Shown one piece after another: positions 32,470-45,539 of a DNA stretch of 64,000 bases. Source of the stretch: Ignelater luminosus (taxonomy: Eukaryota; Arthropoda; Insecta; Coleoptera; Elateridae); assembly GCA_011009095.1 (NCBI GenBank), contig VTPC01000666.1:216400-280399 (forward strand). Direction: 5' to 3'. A model generated the notes under the pieces. It saw nothing but the letters and a program-made list of their open reading frames with translations. It had not been told where the DNA came from and ran no database searches. The stretch's first letter is position 1. Every line of letters starts with the position of its first letter. The translations under genes and the position numbers were made by a program.

Positions 32470-33415
32470 ACATAGTAAGAGATCATCAAGCCAGAGATCT
32501 ATTGAGAGAGCAAATCAAGATGTTCAGGATTTTTTAATTACTTGGATGCAGGAAAATCAAACATCCAAATAGTCATATGAGGCTATGTTCAAACCTTCTA
32601 CTGGAAATCGAAGAGAAGTTAGAACATGAGGACAATATTTCCAGACTCCAAAAGACTGCTGGTGAAAATATCGAAGACAGACCATATGATGAATGCGGTA
32701 CAGAATTATCAAATAATGATAATACCAACAATGCAACAAATGAAAAAAAATTACAACACAACTTTTCCATAAATCAGCCAGAATATGACAACATAGAGGA
32801 AGAACTATTGAAGTAATTAAAGAAATACACATTCCATTTTGCTTAGTGTTAGATGCTGTATTTTAGAGACAATGAAACCCGCTTGACATTAATAAATCAG
32901 CATCGCTCTGAAAGTATCAAAAGCTTAAAAAAACAAGCAGTAGAAATGTTACAACAAAGTTAAAATTGGACAGAACGTTTTAGTAAAGATTCCTGATATC
33001 GACAAGGGACGCTTAGCTTCTTGTAACATTTTGGCTGTTGTATTATCTGAAAGAGAAGATTTATTTATACCAACTTGGCACATCAACTGGGGTGCTGTAA
33101 AAACTATATGCAAGGAATGAATTTCAGGTATATAATTCATTTGTATCTTTTACAATTCTTTTATAAATTTTAGCATTATTGTAATTTACAGCCTTCTCAA
33201 ACGACTAGCTTGGCATCTTCAGATATACCCAGTGATAAATAATTTAGTTTGCGAACAGTTGCTGCTAAAGAATCGAATTCTGCACGAGGCTTTCTAAAAT
33301 GCAACTGTCGTAAACAATGTGGTGACAAGAAGTGTAAGTGTGTACTAAACCAAATAAAATGTAATAGTAAATGTTATTCAAGTACTTCCTGTTGCAATAA
33401 ACAATGCATATAATG
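32470..33415 (+). pseudogene. KRBA2-like integrase gene remnant with CXC-type Cys tail
   Basis: Coding traces run IERANQDVQDFLITWMQEN (about 32490-32550) and YEAMFKP, the end of a retroviral-type integrase core. An acidic linker follows (32580-32815), then RLTLINQHRSESIKSLKKQA, then VKIPDIDKGRLASCNILAVV (about 32980-33050). The tail is a Cys-rich block, FLKCNCRKQCGDKKCKC and KCNSKCYSSTSCCNK (about 33290-33412), just before the stop. The order integrase, linker, DVDRG-like motif and CXC-like tail matches the insect proteins annotated as KRAB-A domain-containing protein 2-like, which derive from integrase-bearing mobile elements. At least four stops and frameshifts are present, and the catalytic half of the integrase is missing. 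Confidence 0.75.
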
Positions 33416-33439
33416 AATTTGTTTTAATTCAATAATCGT

Positions 33440-33745
33440 TTTTGTCATATGACCAAAATGCAATCTAACATTTCGGGATGCGTTCAAATTGAGTTAGCCA
33501 GATGCCGAATCGTATTGTTATTTCGGCATCTGCTATTTCTGCTATGGACAGATGCCGATATGTATTATATCCAAAAAGAGGCTTGCAACAGTTTCAATTT
33601 AATTTTCCCCAGTTTTTGTCAAAGAATCTAATGTAAATAAGACATGTTCTAAAATATTAAATAATTCATAGGAAAAATTAGATCACAAATAGGACATTTT
33701 TTACTGTGACAAAAACTGGATGCACATATGGTCAAATATCTTGTA
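33440..33745. repeat. Diffuse inverted repeat after the KRBA2-like remnant
   Basis: CCAGTTTTTGTCA (33611-33623) and TGACAAAAACTGG (33709-33721) are exact reverse complements. Further out, ATATGACC-like and GGTCA-like words at 33449 and 33731 extend the symmetry weakly. Inside, AGATGCCGAA and TTCGGCATCT form a smaller hairpin (33502-33533). It may be an end structure of the neighbouring element. Confidence 0.4.
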
Positions 33746-35790
33746 TTTATATATTTAGTTCCTAATCTTATGTAGTAATTCTGGCAATAAAAATTGTATA
33801 GTTACAGACAGGCTTTACAGCGAAAACTTCCGCATACAAGAAATAAATTTTTTTTATATTTTACATACCTACCTAAAATCGACAAGGGAACAGAAACAAC
33901 CGCATAGGAATAAACACTTCACTAAAAACATTTGGTAATTGTCCGATATAGCTACCCCTAGGAAAACAACGTTTTGAGAGTAAGTTTTTGGTATCAGCAG
34001 ATAGATAATTACTCACAGAACACAATTAGGTGGCCGGAGGTAATTGGTATTGGTATTGATTAAATTAAATACATTTATGTCTCTAGTGCACGAACGGCTG
34101 GGCCGATTTTAATTTCCTTTAATGTACAAGACTGAGAATTTTATACCCTTTCAAATGATTTATCATACATGGGGTGGTGCCATTTCAAATCCTGGGGTAG
34201 GCATGGTTGGGGGAGGGGGAAAGTTTCCCAACTGATTAGAATAGGTTATTAAATGTCCCCCTCCAAAACAAAATCGACATGTTTCAGCGATTTTTGATAA
34301 TTTTACTAATTAAAGAGTTCAAGGTGGGAAGAATTCAAATAAAAACCCTGTATAGTAACAAGTAACCACGTCTAACAATGCAATGAAACCGATATTCTAA
34401 TCTTGTGAGAAAGACAAGATTAGCAAAGTTACAGATAGTATTTTATTTCTTTAGGCTAAATGCTATGTAATTAAAAAATTAAATATGAAAAGCATTCTGT
34501 ATTTGTATTTTGTAGCGTTCACACCTTAAATTTAATTTGAAATAAAGTTTTGTATTTTCTTCAATTTTTTTTATTTTTTTTTCAAATATTAATCAATCAA
34601 ATCGATCGACTGATATAATTAGCGACCGTAAACAACCAAAATAATTCATATTTACATAGCAACAAGCTGTTTATTTTATTGTAACGCCCGTTGCTAGCAC
34701 TTTAACGCCCGCGAGCTTAAACGATGTGGTTTACATCCTAGAAACGAGTACACAATAGCCGCTTTTAGGCCCGGTCGTGCATAAAAACCATTTTTTATCA
34801 TCGCCACAACTAAACCGGATAATCCATAATGATAACCAATTTGATCTACCCTGTACAGTGCTACAACGGCTACAAACTATTCTTGATGTAAATTAGCCAA
34901 TTGTAAAATATGTATGAAAACATTCAAAACATTAAACTTGAGTAATGTAAGACGCCAGGTTGTAATTAGCCATTTACGTTGCGCCAAACACATAAAAGAT
35001 TTTTGAAACTTAAGACAGAGCAGGTCTGTAGGCTAATTATTTTGAATCATCTAATAACTACTCTACTAATAATAAAATTTCATATTGATAACCAAAATTT
35101 ACCCAACTTGGTACAAAAAGAAGGTTAAGAAGATGCCTCAGATTCTATAATTACGCTGAAAATATAAAACGTATGATCGGAAAAGTTATGGAAAAGTTAC
35201 TGTAGAACCTGAAAAAGTCAGGGAATTTTATTGTAGTTAAACCACTGGGAACCCTGTTTTTCTATACAGCTTCCCAGCGTAAATACGTAATAATTGGAAT
35301 AAATAGGTAAAGATATAAGATACTTAGATGATATATCTAATCGTGGCAATTTGTTTCAAAGTAATTCCTATATTTAAAAAAATATATTCTGACATTTCAT
35401 TGTGAATATAATACAAAAAGAACGCATAGATGTTTCAATTTTAAAAATTCACGCTTTGACTGGAAACAGATGATGAAGTTCATTTGGAATCACGTCAATT
35501 AACACTGTAATTTATGATTTGACAAGAAAATGAAGCGTGGTAAAGGTGATAATAGTAGAAAGATTCTTTATTGATTCTAGCATCTTCAAAAATTCTATTC
35601 AGTCTCTCAACCTTGCCAAGTGTTCTTTCAGATGCAAAACTGATTTGACGCATGACGCCTACAAAAATTTAGTCTTGTTATAGCTTTACTGTAGTGACAA
35701 TGAATGAGATATGGAGACTCAAATTAAAATCGGTTTTTTATATAGAACGAGATGTAGGATTTTCATGCACACCACTAGCATCTCTAAAAC
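33746..35790. other. Intergenic with Helitron- or MITE-like debris, no gene
   Basis: The patch ACGAACGGCTGGGCCGATTT (34092-34111) and the G-rich run at 34196-34222 look like parts of a non-autonomous element that closes with an ACCCTGTATAG motif at 34344. No coding sequence is supported. Confidence 0.35.
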
Positions 35791-35793
35791 CTA

Positions 35794-36136
35794 AAGGGCC
35801 CCTGACACGCTTGTGATTCGTTTCAATTTTATTTGCTGAGGTTTGGAACTTTGACACTTCGTGATTTGCTTCAATTTTATCCGCTCTTTACTGTTGCTCT
35901 TGGTGTAAAATGCGAAGAATTCAGTTAAAAAACCTTGACTTAATATATGTCTTGCAGGCATTTCAGTAAAAATTCAGAAAGTAAATATAACCTTACAAAT
36001 ACACACGCTCGAACTTCTTTTCCTGAGCCGGTCAATACGATTGTGGCAATACGCGCTCGGTTTTTAACACAATTTTACTCGAACGATGATGTCATACCGT
36101 GAAAATCAAAGAATCACGAGCGTGTCAGGGACCCTT
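35794..36136. mobile_element. ~343-bp MITE with AAGGGYCCCTGACACG ends
   Basis: The left end AAGGGCCCCTGACACGCTTG (35794-35813) pairs with the right end, whose reverse complement is AAGGGTCCCTGACACGCTCG; both continue GTGATTC. TA flanks both ends (35792-35793 and 36137-36138). The left end is partly duplicated inside the element: GTGATTxGxTTCAATTTTAT occurs at about 35812 and 35862. It is non-coding. Confidence 0.8.
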
Positions 36137-36139
36137 TAG

Positions 36140-39100
36140 ACACACACACACGAAATCGGTTAGTCAGGTTGTGTTGTGCATTTATGACTCTGTTGCTCTC
36201 ATAGTCAACTAACTTTCAGCAATAATGCAAATATAGAATTTATTTTAAAGTGACGATTTAATGAGCAATTAATACATAATTAGTATGCAAAAAGAATAAG
36301 AAGGAAAAACTATGAGATGCAGAGTCGTAATTTTAAGAACATTGTCCTGTTCTTTTATAGCAAATTAAAGTGCAAAAAAGTAAATGATTTGATGTAAAAT
36401 AATATTTCTAAAAGGTATAAGAAAATCAAGATGTAGAAGTAAGAATATACAAATTTAAAATGCACAAGGTGTATGAAAGCCAACAAGCAGATATTGAAGT
36501 AAATAACAACGACACATAACAGGCATGCATTGAATTAATAAGAAAAAAAAAGATGTCAAAGTATAAAATCAATTAGATGTGGTTTAGAATTAATTTATTA
36601 TTTTCATTAGAAAACACTTAACCTTCTCCGTGTTCGATTAATTGAGGTTAATGCTCGCTGCGTATATAAATAAATAATTAAATAACAAAAGACGCAATAG
36701 AACAACGAAAGAATTTAATCAGAAAAAATGAGGGACAGGAAATGCTGTGAACACGAGATTAAGTAATAATTGATTTTGAAAGAATTCATTAAATACGTAC
36801 TACATCTTCTTTATGGTTTATTAATTTTCTTTTTAATGTTAATGTAATGTAAGCGTTACATCTTTTACCTAATACGTGAAAACTCTTCTTTTTATTGCTT
36901 GAAATTGTGTAAATGTTTCATATTTTATAAAGAATATTATTTTAAGAAAATAGACTACTTCGTAGGTATTGTTAACAAAGATTTAATCAGCATTACTATA
37001 GTTCATTCGGATTATTATAAATCTTCACAGAATCATCATCAACAAAAAGATACAAAGGGCTCCATTTAAGAAAAATGAAGGTAATTCAAGTTTATAGTTA
37101 TGCAACTCTAAACTTTTTCAACTATATTGTTGAGAAACGGATAGTATTTTCTTGACATAATTCTAAGCAGATAGGTACTTTAGTTTTTTAAAAACAAACA
37201 CTTATAAAATGATACATAGTAAGTATGCAGAATATAGAATAAAGAGCAGATTTTATGAGAATTCAAATAATATGTAAAAGTAATAACAACTTTCTCTTTG
37301 AAATTAAAATGTTACATAATGTCATACTACATATAAGTAACACTCTGTATAACGGAAGACCGACCACATTCTGACTATTCTCTTCATTTCAATTTATAAT
37401 AATTCAATAAATTAAAAAAGTGACTTTAAATTCTGGACCGATTAGAAATTCCTATAGTCATTCTTATTGTTATAGAGGAATTTTCCTGCAGACTAAATCG
37501 TAGTAGTAGGACCGACATGACATGCTTAAATTATTAAAATGTTCTAACCATCAAATAAGCATCAACTTAAGTTCTTTGTGCCACTATTATAAACGGGATT
37601 AACTCAATTTGAGTATGACATTTCTGACGCTTAAAGACCTTTTTAATTATTTCCGTTTGTGTATACTATTGTTAAAAGACCCTTCTGCTGGTGGGTTCTT
37701 GTAGTATCACGTCCTGCGATTATTAGTGCTGAGGCCAGCCAACCGAAGCATTACATATCCTGGCCCCCATAATAATATAATAGTATATCTTTGTGAGAAA
37801 AAAAGAAAACAATAAAAATGCAGACATAGATTTTTTTCACTATTTTAGTGCGGTGAACTAATTTGCTTTGTGTTTAGCTAACAATAAACCTAATTAGTTG
37901 TACTTATCTTATATACAACAGTAGGTGTTTTGGTATGCATGAAGGTTTACAAATCTGCAATCTCATTTTTTCTTGTAGGTTGTTGCTGTTGCATTGTGAA
38001 GTGACTAGTATTTTATTGTTTTCGATACTTGTTGCTGTAAATAGTATAACTGTTTGTATGAATGATATTAAAATGTATCGTGCATAATCAAAATCTAGTG
38101 AATGAACTTGTTGAAGCAACTCTAAAATAAATTTGCATTTTAACACAACAACCGTCTGTAAATAAATGCTATTAGATGTTTATTATTTATTATTAGTGAT
38201 CAAAACAATTAACCAATGCAATGGTTTGTCTACTATTAATTGTGAATAAAAAATTAAACCTTCATAAAAACCGTTTTTATCGTTAACTGTTTTTTTAGTT
38301 TTTCAGTCAAACTTCCTTCAAGATGCTTTTCAAGCGCATTTTTAGTAGTGGAACACCATTAACAATGTTTCGGATACGTCTGTGTTAATATTTACCGACA
38401 AAGTGCAGTTCTATATAACTTTCTTTCAATAACCTCATTAATTCATTAGAAATATCAATAATAGTAATTATTATCTTTGGTTTTGTTTAAATAATTATTA
38501 TTCCATTAGTAAACTTTATCTCAAATATTCTGGTAAAACAGTATGAGAGAATTTATTTACATATTTTGTGTATTCATTTTATCTATTTTTTTGTAATTGC
38601 AAATATATGTTCTTTTATCAGAGTCATCTTGTATAAATACCCCTTTAAGATAAGAGTGAGTTTATTAGATTTGCAATTTTCTATTTTGGTGATGCATGAT
38701 TTGATTAACTTTTTGTCTATAGGGAAAGTTAGAACATAATTAAATTAAAATTTAAAATCTTCCTGATACATTATTAAAAATTACGGGTTTATTTCAAAGC
38801 TGTACCTTATCTTCAAGTGATTCTAAACAAGATTGGCATAAAGAGACTACATTACATTCTTTAGAGGTTTGTAAATATATCTGATACAATAAAGAGACTC
38901 AACAAGGAAAAATAATTGTTGAGGTAACAAAGAAAGAAAAGAAAATAAAAAGCAAAAAGACAAATATAGAGTTTTAATTCCTAAAGCTTGTTGGTAAAAA
39001 AAAACACAATAGAAACAATTTTGAAAATTCTAACCCAGTCTAAGTAAACCAAAGAAAAAATAATGCAACCATCTTTGCAACCTTTCATTCTACCAACGAC

Positions 39101-39220
39101 CTAGAGAAAGTTTCTTTCTCCATGTAACCTTCAGTTCGATGTATTCTCACATTCAAATGGAATGATTAGGACCAAAAGAGGCAAACCTATGCACTCAAAG
39201 AGAAACCGACGCAATGTCAG
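36140..39220. other. Long AT-rich stretch, nothing recognised
   Basis: Both strands were read; short frames only and no splice-supported coding. A CACACACACACA run at 36141-36151 and an ACACTCTGTATAAC end-like motif near 37340 are the only landmarks. Confidence 0.4.
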
Positions 39221-39359
39221 AATAGTATATTAAAATACAAGTTGCAGAAGGCATCTATTCAAGCACGAATTTGAAATTCCGAATCGAGCCGTATAGCGGC
39301 GAGTTGAGGAACAAATGAGTGCTTGAAGGACCTTCTGCAACGAGTGTTTTATACTATTT
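39221..39359. mobile_element. 139-bp palindromic MITE
   Basis: The ends are AATAGTATA and TATACTATT. The arms share GTTGCAGAAGG and TTCAAGCAC in reverse-complement positions (39241-39266 and 39320-39341), with small indels, over nearly 60 bases each. The centre contains TCGAG...CGAGT. It is non-coding. Confidence 0.7.
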
Positions 39360-40856
39360 TTTCTATTTTACCGCTTTATACCATTTTCTAAATTAAAAAA
39401 TAAAAATTTTAAATCTAGTGAATTTTACGGTGGTTGGTGACATTTATGTGGCGTAATTTTGGGCGGCTGTGAAAAAAAACTTCTTTTTCATTGTTATTTA
39501 TTAATTTTCCTTGTTCTTTGACGTATGACAGTTCAACGTTACCAACATCAATACAGTAGATTTTACTAACGCCAACGACTTATTCTAACATTCAAATAAC
39601 ATAACTTTTAACTATACTTTTTTCTGTTTATTCTTTAGTTTATCTATTTTTCTGGTTACAAGATTGTTATCTGCATTATCCGACTGTATTTAAATACATT
39701 TCTTCACATGTAATTTCTCGCGATGTTCAATTCGTAATCTATCTAAGTTTTGTTTATAAAACATCTTTCAACATTACCGGTGGGAGCTACATCATCGTGG
39801 AGGGCAAAACCTGACTATTGGTTCCGACTTCAAAAGAAGATCTTACGTCAACTTCTTCTAACAACAAGAAGGTTTCTTTCAGGTTTTTAAATGGAACTTG
39901 ACTAGCAACCATTTACCCAAGCTTATTAGATTCCTTTAAAAAAAAAAGTTAAAGAAAGGAGACCGAAAATTTTGTGAGCAAACGACGGAATACGGCGATG
40001 AAGAATTGCAGACAGCAATGCTAGAAAAGTAAGATAAGCATTTCTTCAATTCTTTATTGTGAATTACGGTTGTGTTGCTTTCCCTGGCAATTATCTTTTG
40101 TCATTAGGCTGCGTTAGCTGTACCAAGGCTTCCCTTCTTATGTATTCAAAACGTAGGTATTACTCCATTTTCTTGTAAACTCTTGTCTGAACCAGAATTC
40201 AACACGAAAAACCAACGTTGCTACCTTGCGTGGCATCGAGTTTGGAATCGATGAACAAAAAAATATATTACGGAAAACTCTGTAGAGTCATAGAGTCACT
40301 AGAGGCCTCAAGAGGCTTCAAACATTGAGATTTAAATTTGAGGAAGGTGTCAATTAATAATAATAATAATAACAGTAATGCCGACGGACTGATAAATTAA
40401 ATTTTCAGTGACTAGATAAGTATTTTTTGAAGTGAAATCTGTGGTCGATTCTTCTTAGTTACGGTTTCAAAGTTGCCTGCAGACTCGTTAGCTTTTGAGC
40501 GCATCCTTGTTATTTGTCAAAATATCAATTTTTTCCTAGAAGACTATAGGGTATTGCCTTTTGTATGTTCTAAAGTTACTTTCAATTACTATATAACTAG
40601 GATACGTAACGTTGGAAGAAAAAGGAAACTTTTAATTCGACGTGTCTCAGCTACAGAATATTGCATTCTGTATAATTAGAAGTAGTTGTAGGACACGCAG
40701 CAGAAGGTATCATTCTACAGCATTTTTTAATAAAAATGTTAGATAAAGTTAATGTCTGCACGTAACCTTAAAGATCCATTCAAAAGACTACTTGTCTAGT
40801 CACCAGGAATTTACTCTTATCAGTTTGTTGGTGTTATTTACTATTAATTCCCTGTA
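39360..40856. other. Intergenic, nothing supported
   Basis: No gene. A short AAT trinucleotide run lies at 40356-40371. The 68-codon frame at 40473-40679 shows no recognisable features. Confidence 0.4.
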
Positions 40857-41347
40857 TACCGGGTGTTGAATGGGATAACGCACCATACAGATTTCAATAG
40901 TAAATTCTTAATGTTCAATTATTTGGTCTCTTAATTATTTTAGAGCAAAAGTGTACATAGGTTGTTATTTGTAAAGAAACAAATATTGCATCTGTACAGG
41001 TCGTTGCTTTTTATTTTCCTTTTTTTAAAACTAAGAAAGTTAATAAATCAAAATGTTTAGTTTCACAAAACTCAGATATGCATTGGAAACATTTTAATGA
41101 AACATTACTTGGTTTTTTTTGTTAAAATGATTCCAATGCATATCTGATTGTTGTATAACTAGACATATTAGTTTATTTTTCTAGTTTTAGAAAATGGAAA
41201 ATAAAAAGCGACGACATGCACAGATGCAGTATTTTTACCAAAAACCTTTTTACTGTTTGCTCTAAACTAATTAGGGGGCAAATAACTGGACATTAAAAAT
41301 TTATTATTGAAATCTGTATGGTGCGTTATCTGATTCTACACCCAGTA
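40857..41347. mobile_element. 491-bp full-length palindromic (foldback) MITE
   Basis: Left and right halves are reverse complements over almost the entire length. The terminus TACCGGGTGTTGAATGGG pairs with TACTGGGTGTAGAATCAG (reverse complement of the right end), then GATAACGCACCATACAGATT in both. Further in, GCTTTTTATTTTCC and CAGATATGCATTGGAA recur in both arms. Only about 25 central bases (41100-41124) are unpaired. TA flanks both sides (40855-40856 and 41348-41349). No coding capacity. A transcript would form a stem of more than 200 bp. Confidence 0.88.
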
Positions 41348-41349
41348 TA

Positions 41350-41812
41350 GATTTAACTTAAATGGGCAGCAGCAATCTGATGCCTCGGGTTCTGGAATGT
41401 AAAAGTACAGCCCTGTGTAGAGTGCTTTTTGTGTATTAACAACTCTACCCTATATCTCAGCTTTTTATCTAGTCGTTTATTTTACAAGGTCTTACTATAG
41501 TATTACTTGCTTTTTCGAGTCCTTACTTTGTGGAACTTCATACTACATGATTATTGGACAGTATTACTAATTAAATGCGGTGTTACATTGACGATGTCGA
41601 GTTCTATTATAATTGTAGATTATAGCGTTGATTTGTTTACTTGTAAAGTTTAGAAAATTTTATTGTCATTTGCGTAAACAAATATTTACGAATGCCTATG
41701 CTTGAGTGTTCAAGTTACTAGTCTTTATTAATTTAAAGAAGAAGAAATTAAAAGTTTGACCATATTATGAAAGTAAAATTATGAAGATACTCAAACATAC
41801 GTATCTTAGAAA
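41350..41812. other. AT-rich spacer
   Basis: Nothing recognised. Confidence 0.4.
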
Positions 41813-41814
41813 TA

Positions 41815-42196
41815 ACGGGTGTCCTAAAACAAGTTATCTCGGTCTCCTAGGAAAACAAAATTAATAGTCGTTGATTTATTCATGTGCGTCAGTGATTAAG
41901 TAACAACTGCAATTGCAACTGTCAAATAAATTGCACGAAAGTTTCATTTAGTGTAAGTTGGTTACGAAATCAATTATGTTCACGCAGGAACAGAAAGTAT
42001 TTTTGTTAGAAAGTTATTACAGAAACGGCAGGAGGTTTGGATAATGGATAATGGCAATATTCGGTTGAAAATATTTTCTAACAGTAAAAAATTAATTTAT
42101 GACATTTGTTTTTTGTTATTTAACAGCGTGATATAATAAAGACATACGTTTTTGAATCCATATGTTACTAGATAACTTCTATTTTAGGACACACGT
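41815..42196 (+). mobile_element. Deletion derivative of a Tc1/mariner-like element
   Basis: The ends are ACGGGTGTCCTAAAACAAGT on the left and ACGTGTGTCCTAAAATAGAA on the right (reverse complement), both reaching GTTATCT. TA flanks both sides (41813-41814 and 42197-42198). At 41976 an ATG opens MFTQEQKVFLLESYYRNGRR, the first HTH residues of a Tc1/mariner transposase, which then stops. The element kept its 5' untranslated region and start but lost most of the gene, which is how MITE families begin. Confidence 0.78.
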
Positions 42197-42199
42197 TAG

Positions 42200-45100
42200 T
42201 TACATATTATGTCAATTTGCATGTGGGCAAGTTTTAAAAAAATTTTCACACAATCATAATTAGAAGATACATTTGCGTGGAATTTGTTAGTAATAATAAT
42301 CATAGTAGTATAATAATAAACAAATAATAATTTTAACCACAGTTTATGGAATGTGTTAAATCATTCATCAGCTAGAAATGTACGTACATAGTATGTGTTT
42401 ACTGTTTATGAACCTGTCTTCTATAATATTCATCAGTATCATTATTAGGCTTAGAACCGGTTAGTAGATAACGATAACAGTATCATTTTCCATTTATTAT
42501 CAGTTAGAAATTTAGGATTGCCAAATCTTTTACACATAAATTCTTATCACTTAGTATCAGTGGTTACAAGTAATACCTTTTTAAATTCCTTTACAAGACA
42601 AACAATGATTTACTTTAATCGTTTTGTCCTTCTGTCTTAATTTACATAAAATAAGGCTGATACATAAAATTACAATTTTAATTTAAAACAGACGTGCTAG
42701 GTATGATTTAATTTTCCCATAAGATCATTTTGCGCATATAATAAATTGAGGAATTTCATATTCTATAATCCGCCACCGATGATGGAACGGTGCTTGGTAC
42801 GTATGTACGCGAGAGATCTTCGCATTTTACATCCGAAATCAACCTTGAAACCGTGACCTTGCATAACAATGTTAATCATAATTGACTGTGGCGTTTTATG
42901 AAGATGAGACTTTTTTATTAGACTTGTTTTCGATTTCGCTATTATTACAGTTATTATTACTTTTTTTTTTGTTTTTCCTTATTATTACGTCTGTTTATGT
43001 AGGTCGTCTCTATTGTTTGTAAATATTTCACTTGGAAGCAGCTTTGTTTTGGCGATTTTTAGATTAGATTAAATGAGATTGTGTTTTCTTATTTCCAAAA
43101 ATAAAATAAAAATAGCATTTCGGAATCCTTGATAGGAACCAGTCTTACAGGCGACTGGTTTTGTTTATTATTATTAATTGTTGTTGTTATCTTTTTTTGC
43201 AAAATTAGTTGTGTGTATGTTTATAATGGCTACAAGAATACGCTAAAATTAATTATGCCATTATGCTTCTTCTATTAATAAAATCAATAATTTTATAGAA
43301 TCTCTAAAAATGTATGTATTGCTCATTTTAGATGCTCAATAGAAATTATGAAGATTCTCTTGAAACATTTTTGGTATTGATATAAAGAACTTGTTTTAAT
43401 CGAAAGTAACATTCGGAAATAAAAAGTCAAAACACATTACAGAATTAGCAAGTAAAAAATTATAAAAACAAAAAAATGCTAGTAGGAGAAATTGTAAATG
43501 TTCTACAAATAATCTTTCTGGATTGGAAGCAATACCAGTACATCCAGACAGAACACAAGGATGAAAATCTGAAAAGTCAGCTTAATGTTACCAGAAGGCC
43601 GCTCATAAGACGAAGTTCAAAACATTAAAGCGATTCTTTACTATCTTAACTACCTTATGCGGAAGCAAACTATCGCACTGAGATCAGAAAAACTTTATTG
43701 AGAATCGTAGTTGCCACTTTGCCAGATACAACCATATCCAATAGTAAGAGCAACATCATTGAGAAAAAACGCTGATACCATTATAACGTTTTTAGTGGCA
43801 ATCTACACCTTTAAAGGTAGAGCGATACTGTCAAAGATTTGATTTGTTTCCTCAAGACGGTTTATCTTTTACTATTCAAAAGAATTGCTCGGGTACAAGA
43901 TGGGACGTTTTAAAAGTAACATCACACTTAAGTATCTGGCGCGGAGTTCAGGTTTAGACTAAATCAAATTTACTTTTAAGACATTTACTGTTGTTTAGGC
44001 CAATCAGGGTTTTTTAGGCTGATGGAATTTTAGGGCGAAAGCAGGGCTATGAATTAGTTCGTCGCCCGTCTGCAAAACCCTTCAGTGTGAATTAGCATCA
44101 CTAGACGCGGACGATCTTCTCAAGCATCTCAGTTCGCTGCTAAGACAGTAGGGTTTTTTTGCGGCAATCGTTTCAAATTTTCTTTATTGCCTGCAAATAA
44201 CGGTTTAGGAAATTTCCAAATGGTTTCAGAGAGTAGAGTATTACCTTAATATCCCATTCCTGAAAGATTAAATTGACTACTCCTCGAGTCATGTAATTAT
44301 TTTGTAAGAAATAGAAGATCATGTCTTTGGTCCTTTTAGAGAGATTTGCAAACAACAGAAATTCCCAATAAAGGCCTGGTTTAAATTCCAGGACAATATA
44401 ATAAAATCCTTCATACACACTCCTTTTCAAATGACACTTTTGGGTTAAATAATGTGACAAGAAAAAGAAAGGAAAAGAGCTAATAACAAGAATGTATGTT
44501 CAATAAAACAGAAGAATCTTATAATCTGAAAGATATCACTGTTTACTAATAAATAGCATGTTTTTCGAGTAAGTAGTTGTAAAATTATTCCAAGTGCTAA
44601 GATCTACTTTTGTAACGAGGTAGAACTCTTTGTTTGAAAAATTATTGTTGGCAACTTAAAACTATTTCTATTGACAGGGGTTTTTCTGGAGATTCTGCAC
44701 AAAAATGTAAAGCAGATCGGTTTCAAAGATATTTCTAAACTTCCAGCTTTTGTATGTTTTTATGAACGCCTAGGGTAGATGGGTTTTACACAAAAGATCG
44801 CGCAACGGGTAGGTCACAAATGTTTACTTATAGATTTTTAAGGTTCTTGGCGTACAGTAGTTTTCTAAATTGTACTCTCCTCATCAGTCATATCAAAGTA
44901 TGGAGAATTGGAATTGAAACTAAAAACAGAACTCTCATTCTCTCTGACTGGGAATGCAACAGCCTTTGAGCTTATGTGCTTAAGAAAACATTATTGCAAA
45001 GTATTGTTGATAGACACAACAGTTTTGTTTCAGAATAGGCTACGCATATTTCTCACAAAACTGTCGTGGAATTATAGCCCAGTTACTTTATACATTCACT

Positions 45101-45450
45101 TCGCAAATAGTCTATATGATTGTCACCTCTTTTAACACTCGCATTTCTGAGAGTTTCTAAACCGCGAACAGTCGCAGTCGTGCCATTTGAGAAAGTTTCA
45201 TTACAGATAAAACAAGTGTTGTCTGCCATTATAATGAATTACAAAATATTTAGAGATGAATAAAACGTCCGAACTCTATATAAAATGAAGCGTTAAACTG
45301 AATTTAAAACGTACAAGATGCATTATCCAAAATTTTCAGTTATACAGTGACCCATGAGCCTACATTGGAATGTTAAACAGCTGCTACTCAAGGCCCTTAC
45401 CATTATTATTATGAAGGGTCCTTTCCAAGAACAATTCAAACAGAAATTAT
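42200..45450. other. Long stretch without recognised genes
   Basis: Frames at 44173-44460 (minus) and 44908-45135 (plus) are open for 75-95 codons but show no motif, no convincing splice partners and random composition. A small perfect hairpin AACCAGTC...GACTGGTT lies at 43138-43161. From 43500 to 44150 the sequence is less AT-rich and could be an old element I cannot name. Confidence 0.35.
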
Positions 45451-45451
45451 G

Positions 45452-45453
<2 letters not shown>

Positions 45454-45486
<33 letters not shown>
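45454..45486. repeat. (AT)n microsatellite
   Basis: About 16 uninterrupted AT dinucleotides. Confidence 0.97.
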
Positions 45487-45491
<5 letters not shown>

Positions 45492-45539
45492 AACGATGTT
45501 TCTATGGATAAATAGGTCTTATTATCTGTATACACCACT

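Noticed and set aside
44173-44460. 95-codon minus-strand frame with hydrophobic residues
   Set aside because: No homology recalled, no splice partners, and composition expected from AT-rich DNA.
45454-45486. (AT)n run as a possible origin or regulatory site
   Set aside because: Simple AT microsatellites are common in this DNA; nothing links it to a function.
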